Notes: a model not told the origin generated them from the sequence alone. A stretch of DNA of 64,000 bases from Martinezella multihospitum (GCF_900094585.1 NZ_FMAG01000004.1:310001-374000), one strand, 5' to 3'; shown: positions 9,106 through 18,569, counted from the first letter of the stretch. Numbers and translations are program-made.

Positions 9106-10002
9106 TTAGGTCTGTTGAGTTTCTGTGCTGATTTTCCGCCTGCTAAACGCAAGTTTCAGCGCGTCTGCGACTGCACGGATAGCGGGAACAGTTGTGACTT
9201 CGGAATGCACGACGAGCCAGACCTCCCGGGAAAGAAGAGGCTTATCGTCGATACGCTGCAGCCCTGCTAAGGTTTCCTGCGCGAAATCAGGCAGCATGAC
9301 AACCCCACCGCCAGCTCTGGCTGCGGCTGCCTGATATTCCAGAACTGAAGACTTGATGGCGACGGGACGATCTCCGGCCACTTCCTGCAGACGAACCTGC
9401 TGCGGCGATGACTTCATGGAGTCGTCGTAGCCGATAAAAGTCCAGTCTTCCGGAGAAACGGTCCGCAGATAGTCCGGCGATGCGTAGAGGTTGAAGTTGA
9501 TTACTCCGAGCTTGGCGATCGAATAATCACCTTCCTCCGGGCGCGACATTCGAATGGCGATGTCCGCTTCCCGTCGATTAAGGGAGGCAAAGCGCTTTTC
9601 GCCGACCAGGGTGACCTGAATTCCGGGAAAGTCCCTCCTGATATCGACGATCGGCTGTCCGAGGAGTGCTGTCGACAAAGCCGGCGGCGCGCTGATGCGT
9701 ACGTGGCCTCGCGCCTCTGTCGGACTGCTGCGTCCCAATTGCTCGATCGCCATCATCTGGCTTGCAACAGGGGCGGCGAGACTTGCGACCTGCTCGCCAT
9801 CCGGCGTGAGGACGATACGGCGTCCGCGTCGGTCAACCAGTTTTCGCCCCAGCTTTGCTTCCAGCGACGCGACCCGCCGGGAGACGGTCGCATGCTCGAC
9901 GCCAAGGTTCTTTGCAGCGCCGAGCAAGGTTCCGACCGTTGCAAGCGCCAGAAAATGCCTGAGGTCATCCCAATCGGGTTGTGTGAATTCTTTCCCATTC
10001 AT
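9106..10002 (-). CDS. LysR-family transcriptional regulator
   Basis: About 298 residues. An N-terminal winged helix-turn-helix (DWDDLRHFLALATVGTLLGA, then HATVSRRVASLEAKLGRKLV) is followed by a substrate-binding effector domain with the usual two-lobed pattern ending near ISTETQQT. The ATG at 10002 (MNGKEFTQPDWDD) fits the family start; an ATG at 10038 would add 12 residues. It is divergent from the quinone oxidoreductase gene, with only about 70 bases between, the classic arrangement for a LysR protein controlling its neighbour and itself. The inducer is unknown; a quinone or electrophile is a guess from the partner. Confidence 0.85.
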   Translation of the reverse strand: MNGKEFTQPDWDDLRHFLALATVGTLLGAAKNLGVEHATVSRRVASLEAKLGRKLVDRRGRRIVLTPDGEQVASLAAPVASQMMAIEQLGRSSPTEARGHVRISAPPALSTALLGQPIVDIRRDFPGIQVTLVGEKRFASLNRREADIAIRMSRPEEGDYSIAKLGVINFNLYASPDYLRTVSPEDWTFIGYDDSMKSSPQQVRLQEVAGDRPVAIKSSVLEYQAAAARAGGGVVMLPDFAQETLAGLQRIDDKPLLSREVWLVVHSEVTTVPAIRAVADALKLAFSRRKISTETQQT

Positions 10003-10071
10003 TGGGCGATAATAGGGAATTTTCAACCGATATACCATGGGGCACGATGCGGTAAATCAGGAGATGAACCA

Positions 10072-11043
10072 ATGACAGACCAAGTCGTAATGCTCGTTGC
10101 CCCCGGTGACGTCACTCAGTTCCGTGTCGAGGGACAGTCGATCGCGCCGCCGGCGGCTGGCGAAGTCAGGGTTCGCCATCAGGCGATCGGTACGAACTTC
10201 CTTGATATCTACCACCGTAACGGCCTTTATCCGCTGCCGAGCTATCCGGCCGTGATCGGGGTTGAAGCTGCTGGTATGATCGAAGAGGTCGGATCTGGAG
10301 TCGAAGGTTTTAAAACAGGCGATCGCGTGGCTTACGCGGGGGGCCCAGTCGGAGCCTATTCTTCGGTCAGAAATATTGCCTCAGAGCGCTTGGTTCGCCT
10401 TCCGGATGGTATCTCGGCAAAGACTGCAGCCGCTTCGCTTTTGAAGGGTATGACAGCGCATATGCTTCTGCAAAAGGTCTGCCAGGTCGGCAGCGGCAAT
10501 ACCGTTCTCGTGCAGGCCGCCGCCGGCGGTCTCGGAAGTGTTCTTGTCCGCGGCGCGAAGTCTTTGGGCGCGACCGTGATCGGTACAGTCAGCTCGAAAG
10601 AGAAGGCCGATTTGGCGATGTCCTGCGGGGCTGATCACCTGATCGTCGGCCGCGATGCCGATGTCGTCGCCGAGGTCAAGCGATTGACCGACAATCGTGG
10701 CGTCGATGTTGCCTATGACGGGATCGGTGGTGACATGCTGCTCAAAAGCATTCGCTCGGTCAGGTCATGGGGGACGGCGATAACGATAGGGCAGGCTGCA
10801 GGCCCGATCCCACCCATTGCCGTCGAGGAGCTTCGCCCCGGAAAATCACTCTCGCATCCCAGCATCATGGCCTGGTGCGCCGACCTTGCCCGATATCAGG
10901 AAGCCGCTCGGGCTGCAGTGAGATGGATGGAGGCAGGCATCCGCTCACATATCGGTGGCGAGTACGCCTTGGCCGAAGTCGTCAAAGCGCATGAGGAGAT
11001 GGAATCAGGTCGTTCGGCAGGAAGTATCCTCCTTCTTCCATAG
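10072..11043 (+). CDS. qorA: NADPH:quinone oxidoreductase (zinc-independent MDR family)
   Basis: A 323-residue medium-chain reductase. It contains the quinone reductase signature region (GVEAAGMIEEVGSGVEGFKTGDRVAY), the dinucleotide-binding motif AAAGGLGSVLVRGAKSLGA, and GADHLI further on. The zinc-binding cysteines of alcohol dehydrogenases are missing, as expected for quinone reductases. The ATG at 10072 follows AGGAGATGAACCA. It is divergent from a LysR regulator that probably controls it. The likely role is one-electron or enone reduction of quinones or related electrophiles in the cytosol, using NADPH. The gene symbol reflects family rather than proven substrate. Confidence 0.85.
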   Translation: MTDQVVMLVAPGDVTQFRVEGQSIAPPAAGEVRVRHQAIGTNFLDIYHRNGLYPLPSYPAVIGVEAAGMIEEVGSGVEGFKTGDRVAYAGGPVGAYSSVRNIASERLVRLPDGISAKTAAASLLKGMTAHMLLQKVCQVGSGNTVLVQAAAGGLGSVLVRGAKSLGATVIGTVSSKEKADLAMSCGADHLIVGRDADVVAEVKRLTDNRGVDVAYDGIGGDMLLKSIRSVRSWGTAITIGQAAGPIPPIAVEELRPGKSLSHPSIMAWCADLARYQEAARAAVRWMEAGIRSHIGGEYALAEVVKAHEEMESGRSAGSILLLP

Positions 11044-11375
11044 GTCCTTCTTTTCGCTTGGGTGGCATGGAAGGCCGCATGCAGTTTTAGCGAGTAACTC
11101 AAGCTATGATTTAGCGGTCTTCAGTTTGATTCATGAAAGAAATCCAAACTGCAATTGTTTCTATGTACCTTAGGCGGGCATTATTAATTCTGTTTCAATA
11201 AAGCTTGGCTAGCTTCGTCTTTGATTGGACAGGGCATGATGGGCCTGTGGTCGGGCGGCGCCTCGACGGCTCACGGACTGCTTTTCTTCTAGAAATTTCA
11301 CCACATGAGCTCCAGAAATACTGGTTTTGACGAAACGGGTTAGCGTCACGGCACCCCGAACGTAGGTGAGCAATT
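11044..11375. other. Intergenic region, probable promoter of the chemoreceptor gene
   Basis: About 330 bases with no supported gene. An AT-rich patch around 11178-11205 (ATTATTAATTCTGTTTCAAT) could hold a promoter, but no motif can be assigned with confidence. Confidence 0.35.
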
Positions 11376-13715
11376 ATGATTTTTTCTCTTCGCAATATAC
11401 TTGTTGGAATTTTCCTTTTTCTCAGCATAGCTCTATGTATGCTGACGGGATCTTCGATGCTCGATGCTTATCGCGGTGAAAGCACCTATGCCGACGTCTC
11501 GAAATTCACCATGCTCGACCGTGCTCTCTTCCAAACACTTGCCAACTTTCGCAACGAGCGGGGTGACGGGTCGTCGCTCGCCAAACTTGAGCTTGGCGCG
11601 CAAGATGCAACGCTTGCCTTGCTGAAAACGGACAGAGGCATCGTCGACAAATATATGGCTGACGCAAAATCGGTCTATGCAACCATCGACGACCAGCCGC
11701 TCAAAACCCCGATTGCCGATGTCATGAACGCCTACGATCGGGTGGTCGCATTCCGCTCAAAGCTCGACAGCGAAGTCGCCAAGAAGCTTGCCGATCGCGA
11801 CCCCACACTGCAGGCCACGACGCTGGACCTCGGTCAGCAGCTCCTGACCGCATTGGAGACAGGTTCGACTGTCATTGAAAGCCGGATCCGCACGAGTGAT
11901 CCCTCAATGACGGCACTGATTCAGATCCGTGCACTGACATGGTACACCCGTGCAACAGCGGGTGCTGCAAACCTGCTGTACGTCAACACGCTCGCCTCTG
12001 GAGAGGCGATGAAGCCCGAAGACGTCAGTAAGATCCAGCAATTCGATTACGCGGCGAATTTCACCTGGGAACAGATCGGCACTCTGGTCAATCATCCCTC
12101 GACACCGCAGGTCGTCAAGGACGCCTATAAGGTCGGCACCACGACCTATTTCAGCGGCGACTTCGCAGCAAAACACAATGCGTTACTTGCGAGGTTCGCA
12201 GCCGGTGAGAAGAAGGTCATGTCTCTCGACGACTGGCGCCCGCTTGGCAACGCCGCGCTTCTGACCATTACGAACACCGCTGCGGCAGCTGCAGATGGCA
12301 TGGTCGCCGAGGCAGCCGCCAGCCAGAATGATGCATTCGTCAGCCTGATCGCCTACGGGCTCACCTTCCTTGTTGCCGCGGTTCTGAGCATTACGGGTAT
12401 CTGCGTCATCGTCTTTCGTGTCACCAAGCCTGTCGGGACGTTAACCCGTTCGATGACGGAGCTCGCCCATGGCAATCTCTCGGTCTTGATCGGTGGCGTC
12501 GAACGGCGTGACGAGATTGGTGCCATGGCACGTTCCGTACAGGTATTCCAGCAGTCAGCCTTGCGCAACAAGGCCCTCGAAGCCGAAGCCGCCGAGGCCC
12601 GCGTTACATCGGAGAATGAACGCGTCGAAGTCCAGCGCCGCGCCGAAGCAGAGGCCGAACAGAGGCTGCTGCAAGCGACGGGCTCGCTTGCGACAGGACT
12701 TCGTCATTTGGCATCCGGCGACTTGCGCTGCGAGATCGAAACGCCGCTGGCGGCGCAGTTCGAAGCTTTGCGTCACGACTTCAATTCATCGGTCAGCCAG
12801 CTGCGCGCTGCCATGTCCCAGGTCGGCCAGGCCGCGTCACTCGTAAACAGCGGCAGCTACGAGATTTCGCAGGCTTCCGATAACCTCTCCAAGCGTACCG
12901 AGCAGCAGGCCGCGTCGCTGGAAGAGACGGCGGCCGCACTGGAAGAGGTTACGGCCAACGTCCAATCGACCTCCAAGCGAACTGGCGATGCACGCGATCT
13001 GGTCCGCGGCGCCCGGTTGCGAGCAGAAAACTCCAGCCAAGTCGTCAACAATGCCGTCAATGCCATGGGTAGGATCGAGCATTCGTCCAAACAGATCAGC
13101 CAGATCATCAGCGTGATCGACGAGATCGCCTTTCAGACCAATCTGCTCGCGCTCAACGCCGGCGTCGAGGCGGCGCGTGCGGGTGAAGCCGGCAAAGGCT
13201 TTGCCGTCGTCGCCCAGGAAGTACGCGAGCTTGCCCAGCGCTCGGCCAATGCCGCCAAGGAGATCAAGGTTCTGATCGGCAATTCTGAAGTTGCTGTCGG
13301 CGAGGGCGTGAAACTCGTCAACGATACCGGCGAGGGCCTTGCTGTTATCGCTGACCTAGTCCTGCAGATCAATCAGCACATGGATGCGATCGCCACTGCC
13401 GCTCAGGAGCAGTCCATGGGTCTTTCGGAGATCAACAGCGCTGTTAATCATATGGACCAGGCGACACAGCAAAATGCTGCAATGGTCGAAGAGATGAACG
13501 CGGCTGGCGCTGGTTTGGCCGAAGAAAGCAAGCGTCTCGGAGAGCTCCTGAGCGCATTCCGCACAGGCCAAGCCGAGCGCATGCAACCACAGGCGAGGCC
13601 CGTGGCCCGACCTGTCTCAGCCCCGACGACGGGCCGGCCTGCCGCACGCGCTGCTCCCGTAACACAGGGCAATGCCGCACTTAAGCATCTCCAGCAGGAA
13701 TGGTCGGAATTCTGA
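11376..13715 (+). CDS. Methyl-accepting chemotaxis protein with CheR-tether tail
   Basis: A 779-residue transmembrane chemoreceptor. Membrane helix 1 lies at about residues 5-25. A helical periplasmic sensor region of about 295 residues follows. Membrane helix 2 is near 323-347, then comes a HAMP domain ([20 protein letters not shown]). The methyl-accepting coiled coil has the conserved hairpin tip [20 protein letters not shown] and a glycine-rich turn region. The last five residues, EWSEF, match the xWxxF pentapeptide that tethers the CheR methyltransferase (and CheB) in other receptors. The ribosome site AGGTGAG precedes the ATG, and a strong terminator follows. It stands alone with no che genes nearby. 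The ligand cannot be predicted. Confidence 0.93.
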   Translation: MIFSLRNILVGIFLFLSIALCMLTGSSMLDAYRGESTYADVSKFTMLDRALFQTLANFRNERGDGSSLAKLELGAQDATLALLKTDRGIVDKYMADAKSVYATIDDQPLKTPIADVMNAYDRVVAFRSKLDSEVAKKLADRDPTLQATTLDLGQQLLTALETGSTVIESRIRTSDPSMTALIQIRALTWYTRATAGAANLLYVNTLASGEAMKPEDVSKIQQFDYAANFTWEQIGTLVNHPSTPQVVKDAYKVGTTTYFSGDFAAKHNALLARFAAGEKKVMSLDDWRPLGNAALLTITNTAAAAADGMVAEAAASQNDAFVSLIAYGLTFLVAAVLSITGICVIVFRVTKPVGTLTRSMTELAHGNLSVLIGGVERRDEIGAMARSVQVFQQSALRNKALEAEAAEARVTSENERVEVQRRAEAEAEQRLLQATGSLATGLRHLASGDLRCEIETPLAAQFEALRHDFNSSVSQLRAAMSQVGQAASLVNSGSYEISQASDNLSKRTEQQAASLEETAAALEEVTANVQSTSKRTGDARDLVRGARLRAENSSQVVNNAVNAMGRIEHSSKQISQIISVIDEIAFQTNLLALNAGVEAARAGEAGKGFAVVAQEVRELAQRSANAAKEIKVLIGNSEVAVGEGVKLVNDTGEGLAVIADLVLQINQHMDAIATAAQEQSMGLSEINSAVNHMDQATQQNAAMVEEMNAAGAGLAEESKRLGELLSAFRTGQAERMQPQARPVARPVSAPTTGRPAARAAPVTQGNAALKHLQQEWSEF

Positions 13716-13768
13716 TTAGTCTGATGTGAAGCCACGCAACGCAGTTTTGCTAGGATTCAAGAGAAGAT

Positions 13769-13803
13769 TGCCCCGGACACATTGTGCGGGGCATTTTCGT
13801 TTA
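13769..13803 (+). terminator. Rho-independent terminator after the chemoreceptor gene
   Basis: A GC-rich stem, TGCCCCG (13769-13775) with CGGGGCA (13787-13793), encloses an 11-base loop and is followed by TTTTCGTTT. It lies 54 bases after the chemoreceptor stop. Confidence 0.85.
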
Positions 13804-13934
13804 CGCAGAATCCTGTCTGCACTCGGCTGCGGATTTGAGACGAGACCTACGTAGCATCGCTTAAGGAAAGGTGTTAGCACCCATATGCTGGTTCGATAGC
13901 CTCCCCTGTTTCATGCCGACTTGCAGGATTGCCA

Positions 13935-14324
13935 ATGAGATTTGCAGCGCTTTTCCCTCTTGTGTCTCTAGGATTCATGGCATCCTGCGCGACCGGGCCG
14001 AATGAAGTTGTCAAAGACCTCTATTCGCCGAGCAAACACTATCATGTTGAGATACGAAAATGCCCGCAGGTCGGGTCACTTACGCGGGGCGAGGAAGTCC
14101 AGGCAAGCGTTCTGGAGGCTGGCAAGACAGGCATCTGTCACTCATCGGTAAATGTGATGGAACAGTTCAGCGTGAATTGGCCGGAAGATCAGCTTGAGCT
14201 CGAGTGGATCTCGGACACGCAGCTTAGGGCTTGGCACCCCAAATTCAGTCCCGCCTATGGACCGCAAACGCATGTTTTCGGCCAGAATAATCCGGTGGAA
14301 GTCATCTTCCGACCCCGAACATAG
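13935..14324 (+). CDS. Small putative lipoprotein of unknown function
   Basis: A 129-residue protein. The N-terminus MRFAALFPLVSLGFMASC is a lipoprotein signal with a plausible lipobox ending at Cys18, so the mature protein should be lipid-anchored in the envelope. No known domain is recognised in the rest. The ATG at 13935 is chosen because AGGATT lies 7 bases upstream; a TTG at 13929 would add two residues. The gene is monocistronic as far as can be seen. Confidence 0.65.
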   Translation: MRFAALFPLVSLGFMASCATGPNEVVKDLYSPSKHYHVEIRKCPQVGSLTRGEEVQASVLEAGKTGICHSSVNVMEQFSVNWPEDQLELEWISDTQLRAWHPKFSPAYGPQTHVFGQNNPVEVIFRPRT

Positions 14325-14690
14325 AGCTCTCGAAGCAAGGGCGATCTCACCCGCGGAACAGCGTGCCGAATCCCGATAAAATCGAGGGCTCGCGCTACGT
14401 TAAGAAAGATCGTGGCCCTTGTGTTTGCGATGTATCCGCAGAACCGTCGGCCCACGTCTGGCGAGGCATCTATCGGAGCAGGAGGCGCCGGTTGCGCTTT
14501 AAGGCAGCTAATGTCGATGGGCGAGAGATTCGGATTTCGAAATCGAACGGTAGTGCAGCTCTTATGGACGAACTTGCACAAGCAGCGTTAGATAATCGGT
14601 GCGCAGGGCTCTATTTTGGTCTTTGACCGATTCTGCCCGATCGGTGGATTGGGTCGAATTTTCACACGCCAACCTTTCAAGGCAACGAGA
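14325..14690. other. Intergenic stretch without a supported gene
   Basis: About 366 bases between two small exported-protein genes. An open frame from 14363 to 14626 has no ribosome site and no recognised family. Nothing else is evident. Confidence 0.4.
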
Positions 14691-15155
14691 GTGCGATTGA
14701 GCAAGAACGCGTACGGACCCAGGCTTTTGATCTTATGGACGGTGGCCTTCCATCCTGTCGGCGCGAATGCTGCCGACCAGGAGCATACATACGAGCGAGC
14801 AAGTGGCGATCTCGGAGGCGGCACCGTCAAGGTCAAGCTTCTTGATGAAAAAGCAGCGCGTGCCCGGTTAGTGGTGCAAGTCGGCGGCATTCCGAACGGG
14901 CAATCGACCTCAGGCGACTGCGGTTTCATCGCTGAAGGGAATCTCGTTGCGAATGTTTTCAATGGCACCGTGACCCGTACCAATGTTGTTGCCGATCTTG
15001 CTCCTAAGGGAGATCCGGCCGATACAGGATTTCCGCCGCTGGTGGCCGTCGTGAAGCAGGACGCACTGATCTTCAAGGCTATGGACGCAGCGGTGGGCAA
15101 GTTTTGCGGTGGGGATGGTTCCTCGCTCGGCGGCGTGTTTCGCCTGAAAGACTAA
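14691..15155 (+). CDS. Putative periplasmic protein of unknown function
   Basis: About 154 residues. After a basic start (VRLSKNAYGPR) comes a hydrophobic stretch, LLILWTVAFHPVGANA, that looks like a Sec signal with cleavage after ANA. The mature part is Gly/Ala/Val-rich with two cysteines (in GDCGF and KFCGG) that could form a disulfide. No family was recognised. The start is uncertain: GTG at 14691 or TTG at 14697 best places the signal peptide, while the open frame extends upstream to 14616 with no signal-like sequence. Confidence 0.5.
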   Translation: MRLSKNAYGPRLLILWTVAFHPVGANAADQEHTYERASGDLGGGTVKVKLLDEKAARARLVVQVGGIPNGQSTSGDCGFIAEGNLVANVFNGTVTRTNVVADLAPKGDPADTGFPPLVAVVKQDALIFKAMDAAVGKFCGGDGSSLGGVFRLKD

Positions 15156-15296
15156 CCGACTGGATATCGAAGCCGATGAGGAGAGCGATGTTCCAGTCTG
15201 TTCCGAATAGTCATTGCGGCAAGGCCTGATCGAATAGAAGAAGTTTCCGCGTTATGGTGATTTTGCGCGCTGGCGGCATGCGCGCTCAGCAGACAA

Positions 15297-15926
15297 TCAG
15301 CTTTGAGAGCTGCGTGGCGGGCCGCCACGAGATACTGCGACTTTTGCCGGTCTGAGTGGACGGGTTCCTATGGCGTAGCCAGGTTCGACCACCATCGTGA
15401 CAGTGCCACGGGGAACACTTGGATCTTCTGTTTCGAACATTGCTTCGTGAAAGTTTGGATCAAACGCCTCGCCAGCGGGATCGAGTTTGGTGACGCCGTG
15501 CTTTTCCAGTGTACGCAACAGCTCTTTTTCGGTTAGTTCGACGCCTTCTATCAGAGTCCGTACAGGCCCTTTGTCCCGACGAATTTCCTCCGGAATGCTG
15601 CTGATTGCGCGCGCGAGGTTATCGGCCACCCGCGTCATGTCGCCGGCGAATTGGGTAACGGCATATTGCCGTGCATCGCTCACGTCGCGTTCGGCTCGCC
15701 GGCGCACGTTTTCCGTCTCGGCCAAAGCGCGAAGCAGGCGATCTTGAAGGCTTTTGTTATCTGCCTCCAGGCTCTTCAGTTTTTCAGATAGGGCCATTTC
15801 GGAGGGGCGCTCGTCGATAGCAACCGCCTCCTGGCTGTTGTTTCCTTCGACAGGTTCGATCGGCGGATGCAGGCCCTCGACGGCCTTTGTCGATTTTTCG
15901 TGAGGCTGCCGTTTCTCGTTGCTCAT
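15297..15926 (-). CDS. grpE: GrpE-type nucleotide exchange factor (accessory copy)
   Basis: A 209-residue GrpE homologue, the exchange factor that releases ADP from DnaK. It shows a charged, disordered N-terminus, the long dimerising coiled coil (LKSLEADNKSLQDRLLRALA, ENVRRRAERD), and the C-terminal beta-wing region (KHGVTKLDPAGEAFDPNFHE, then TVTMVVEPGYAI). The ribosome site AGGAT lies 7 bases before the ATG. It lies 74 bases downstream of hdeD on the same strand, so transcription is probably from the sigma-54 promoter at 16662-16676. The canonical grpE in rhizobia sits near hrcA, so this is likely a second, stress-specific copy dedicated to the nearby DnaK. Confidence 0.9.
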   Translation of the reverse strand: MSNEKRQPHEKSTKAVEGLHPPIEPVEGNNSQEAVAIDERPSEMALSEKLKSLEADNKSLQDRLLRALAETENVRRRAERDVSDARQYAVTQFAGDMTRVADNLARAISSIPEEIRRDKGPVRTLIEGVELTEKELLRTLEKHGVTKLDPAGEAFDPNFHEAMFETEDPSVPRGTVTMVVEPGYAIGTRPLRPAKVAVSRGGPPRSSQS

Positions 15927-16000
15927 CTCGATATCCTGTCACGATTTGTCATTGGAGGCTGGGAACGAAACCCGCGCCTCGAATGTAACGATGGGAGAAC

Positions 16001-16567
16001 TCATGGTATTGTTCCGAGCCGGCAGGCAAAGCCGATGAGGGTCACGCCCTGGAATATCAGGTCGATCGCCAAAAGCAGGCCAAGGAGCCAGATGCTGTTG
16101 ACCGGCCATCCGATCAGGAAAATCAATCCCGCAAGAGCCGTCACCGCACCGGATGCGATGATCCAGCCCCAGCCCTTCGTCGACCGGGCGCGAACGCCAA
16201 TGAGCAGTCGGAGTACACCAGCCGACAGGGTCAACACCGCAAGCAATAGCGTGAGGATCACCGACGCGAGCGCTGGATTGGCGAAGGCGGTTAAACCGGC
16301 TATTGCATAGAATAAGCCACTGACGAGCCAGAGCAAAAAACCACCCCACGTCCTGACGCTGAAGGCGTGCAGAACCTGTAATGTCCCAGCCACGGTCATA
16401 AGGATGCCGACATAGAAGACAGCGGTAATCGTTGCATAGAACAGGTTGCCCGCAGCAATGGCGCCGAGGGCGATAAAGACGACACCGAGGAAGAGGAACC
16501 ATCCCCACTTCCCGTGTGCATTGGCGAATGTCTCCCGCCGAGCGGGAATCACGTTGATCGACGTCAT
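16001..16567 (-). CDS. hdeD: HdeD-family membrane protein
   Basis: A 188-residue integral membrane protein with six predicted helices, beginning WGWFLFLGVVFIALGAIAAG and ending with a helix near IWLLGLLLAIDLIFQGVTLI. This is the HdeD/DUF308 architecture. In E. coli HdeD belongs to the acid-resistance island and protects at high cell density. A strong ribosome site (AAAGGAGG) lies 6 bases before the ATG. The gene is first in a two-gene unit with grpE and is preceded, 95 bases upstream, by a well-formed -24/-12 promoter and two activator palindromes, tying it to the stress regulon of this window. Confidence 0.88.
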   Translation of the reverse strand: MTSINVIPARRETFANAHGKWGWFLFLGVVFIALGAIAAGNLFYATITAVFYVGILMTVAGTLQVLHAFSVRTWGGFLLWLVSGLFYAIAGLTAFANPALASVILTLLLAVLTLSAGVLRLLIGVRARSTKGWGWIIASGAVTALAGLIFLIGWPVNSIWLLGLLLAIDLIFQGVTLIGFACRLGTIP

Positions 16568-16661
16568 CTGCAGCCTCCTTTGCCCGACCGGGCGGCAAGG
16601 ATTTCGAATCCGGCTTCGAGTTTGGCGAGCGGCTGCTCTTCCACGCTCATATTGGAAGGAC

Positions 16662-16676
16662 GCAATGAATGTGCCA
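16662..16676 (-). promoter_or_regulatory. Sigma-54 (-24/-12) promoter of hdeD-grpE
   Basis: The minus strand reads TGGCACATTCATTGC, an exact TGGCAC-N5-TTGC element. It points at hdeD and ends 95 bases before its start codon. Confidence 0.88.
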
Positions 16677-16728
16677 ATTGGAATAACGTGTAAAAACAGT
16701 AGCTTGCTTTAGCGACAAAGAATGAAGC

Positions 16729-16764
16729 GGACATATTGTCCAAACCTGCCGGGACAACATGTCA
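16729..16764. promoter_or_regulatory. Tandem activator palindromes for the hdeD promoter
   Basis: GGACATATTGTCC (16729-16741) and GGACAACATGTCA (16752-16764) have centres 23 bp apart; the nearer one lies 53 bp from the -24 element. This is the same geometry as at the other seven promoters of this island. Confidence 0.85.
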
Positions 16765-16828
16765 GATACGCAAGTGGGAAAAAGCTCTCGGTTGCGAAGG
16801 AGAGATGGCTGATCTGCGCATCCCACCC

Positions 16829-17827
16829 CTATGGCGGCGTAGCTGAAAACAGATAATTGCCGAACCGTTTCCTACGAGCTCTTTCGAATTGCTCGAGCGT
16901 CTGCGGTTTGACAAACAATGCAACGACCTCGGGATGTGCTGAGCGGACCTTTTCCTCGATCGAAGCTACGCATTCTTCGATCTGCTCGGTAAATAGGGTA
17001 GGGTCGAATTCAATACTAAGCGCCACCATCGCCTGATCGGGAGCGAGTTGTGCCGTCAATGCGCTGTTTGCGTGCACCACGCCATGTTGTTCCTGGGCAA
17101 TGGTACAGATGGCTTCGACAAGGGCAGGGGTTGCCCGTTCTCCGATCAACAGGCTTTTACTCTCAGCCGCCAGAAGGATCGCCGTTATCGCGAGAACGAC
17201 GCCGATCAGGATCGAAGCTATGCCGTCCAGCACCGGCATTTGAAGCTGTTCGGCCGCGGCAATCCCGATCATGGCAATTGCAATGCCGATCAGGGCGGCG
17301 CTGTCTTCGAACAGCACCATGAATGCGGGCGGATCCTTGCTTTGGCGGAATGCTTTCCAGAAACCCAGGTTGCCACGCGCCTTTGCGAAGGCTCGCCAGC
17401 CGACAACCCAGGAGGCGCTCTCGAACATGAAAGAAAGAGTGAGAACGAGATAGCTGATCTGCGTGTCTTCAACAGGATGAGGAGCCAGCACATGCCGAAC
17501 GCCCTGATAGATCGAAACGCCGGCGCCTAATGCAAACAGCAGCAATGCGACAATGAAACTCCAGAAATAGAGCTCACGGCCGAAGCCGAGGGGATGGACG
17601 AGGTCCGGCCTTCGAACGGCACGACGGTATCCGTAGAGAATGAGGCCTTCGTTGCCGCAGTCGACGACTGAGTGCACAGCCTCACTAAACATTGCCGCGC
17701 TGCCGGTGATGGCAGCAGCAGCGAGCTTCGTTATTGCGACGGCGATGTTGCCGGCCAATGCTGCATAGACGGCCGTTCGAGCGGAATGCCGTCCCTGTAT
17801 GCGCGGATCGGAAATCGCTGTGGACAC
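16829..17827 (-). CDS. Cation diffusion facilitator (CDF) family transporter
   Basis: A 332-residue membrane transporter. The first half has the CDF core of about six helices: GNIAVAITKLAAAAITGSAA is helix 1, and SEAVHSVVDCGNEG carries the metal-site His/Asp pair. In the second half, FEDSAALIGIAIAMIGIAAA with DGIASILIG gives the second metal-site element. A short cytoplasmic C-terminal domain follows. CDF proteins export Zn, Co, Fe or Mn against protons. The GTG start at 17827 has the ribosome site AGGAAA 7 bases upstream. It follows the 64-residue gene at 17886-18080 after 58 bases and is probably co-transcribed from the sigma-54 promoter at 18184. Metal specificity cannot be assigned. Confidence 0.9.
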   Translation of the reverse strand: MSTAISDPRIQGRHSARTAVYAALAGNIAVAITKLAAAAITGSAAMFSEAVHSVVDCGNEGLILYGYRRAVRRPDLVHPLGFGRELYFWSFIVALLLFALGAGVSIYQGVRHVLAPHPVEDTQISYLVLTLSFMFESASWVVGWRAFAKARGNLGFWKAFRQSKDPPAFMVLFEDSAALIGIAIAMIGIAAAEQLQMPVLDGIASILIGVVLAITAILLAAESKSLLIGERATPALVEAICTIAQEQHGVVHANSALTAQLAPDQAMVALSIEFDPTLFTEQIEECVASIEEKVRSAHPEVVALFVKPQTLEQFERARRKRFGNYLFSATPP

Positions 17828-17885
17828 CGCCGTTTCCTATGAAAAAGTTGACGCCAGCAAAATCACATCAACCGATCGAATGACA

Positions 17886-18080
17886 TTAATCCATGTCACG
17901 GAATGCATGTCCGGCCGTGGCCACCCCTTCGATGACACTCGGCGGCAGGAGGTCCGCTGCGTCGGTGCCGTCAAAAATCCATTCCTTTGGGTCGGCGAAG
18001 TCTGGGAGACTTGCTCCGGTACGCACGTAGAGACCGATGGCAGGCTTTTTTTCGTTGATGTAAAGATCATATTCTTGCAC
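17886..18080 (-). CDS. Small protein of unknown function in the stress regulon
   Basis: A 64-residue acidic soluble protein beginning MQEYDLYINEKKPAIGLYVR and ending AGHAFRDMD. No family was recognised. The GTG at 18080 is preferred because GAGGAGA lies 6 bases before it; a TTG at 18086 would leave no spacing. A complete -24/-12 promoter lies about 104 bases upstream, with two activator palindromes beyond. It precedes the CDF transporter gene, and the two probably form one unit. Confidence 0.7.
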   Translation of the reverse strand: MQEYDLYINEKKPAIGLYVRTGASLPDFADPKEWIFDGTDAADLLPPSVIEGVATAGHAFRDMD

Positions 18081-18183
18081 GATCAATCTCCTCTGCAGCC
18101 CAATTCAAAACCTATGCAAATCTGCTGCCGGGCCGAAGCTTGCCATTGGCAAAGGGCAGCGTAATAGTTGCAACGACATTGAA

Positions 18184-18198
18184 GCAACGGTCGTGCCA
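18184..18198 (-). promoter_or_regulatory. Sigma-54 (-24/-12) promoter of the 64-residue gene and CDF transporter
   Basis: The minus strand reads TGGCACGACCGTTGC, an exact TGGCAC-N5-TTGC element directed leftwards. Confidence 0.88.
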
Positions 18199-18251
18199 GT
18201 TCTAAAAGATCAGCGTAATCAATCGTCCATTGCTATGATGCATTTGACTTC

Positions 18252-18287
18252 CGACATTATGTCGGTGGGGTTTTGGACAAAATGTCC
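18252..18287. promoter_or_regulatory. Tandem activator palindromes for the leftward CDF promoter
   Basis: CGACATTATGTCG (18252-18264) and GGACAAAATGTCC (18275-18287) have centres 23 bp apart; the nearer lies 54 bp from the -24 element at 18198. They are separate from the pair serving dnaK, so the divergent promoters each have their own sites. Confidence 0.87.
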
Positions 18288-18480
18288 ACTCCGGGGAGCA
18301 CGTTTGCAAGATCCATTCCTGCTTATCTGGAGCATCGGGTCGGAAGCGGATCTCTTTTCCAATTCAATGTATGCATGGTATATTTGCCGCGACTGCAAGA
18401 CGCTGCTGCAGGGCTAGTCGATGCAACGGCATATCTGTCAGCGTTGACAGAGCCTTCCATGAAAAATCCGGCGTGGCGCC

Positions 18481-18516
18481 GGACATTTTGTCCGATCGGC
18501 GCGGGACATCCTGTCT
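18481..18516. promoter_or_regulatory. Tandem activator palindromes for the dnaK promoter
   Basis: GGACATTTTGTCC (18481-18493) and GGACATCCTGTCT (18504-18516) have centres 23 bp apart and end 54 bp before the -24 element. Confidence 0.87.
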
Positions 18517-18545
18517 GAGAAATTCGACAAATCGCCTCTAAGCGA

Positions 18546-18565
18546 TTGATATTCATGAATATCAA
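18546..18565. repeat. Perfect 20-bp palindrome next to the dnaK -24 element
   Basis: TTGATATTCATGAATATCAA is a perfect inverted repeat ending 4 bases before the -24 element. None of the other seven promoters in the island has it. It could be a binding site for a second regulator, or a bend near an IHF-like position; neither is shown. Confidence 0.6.
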
Positions 18566-18569
18566 AAAC

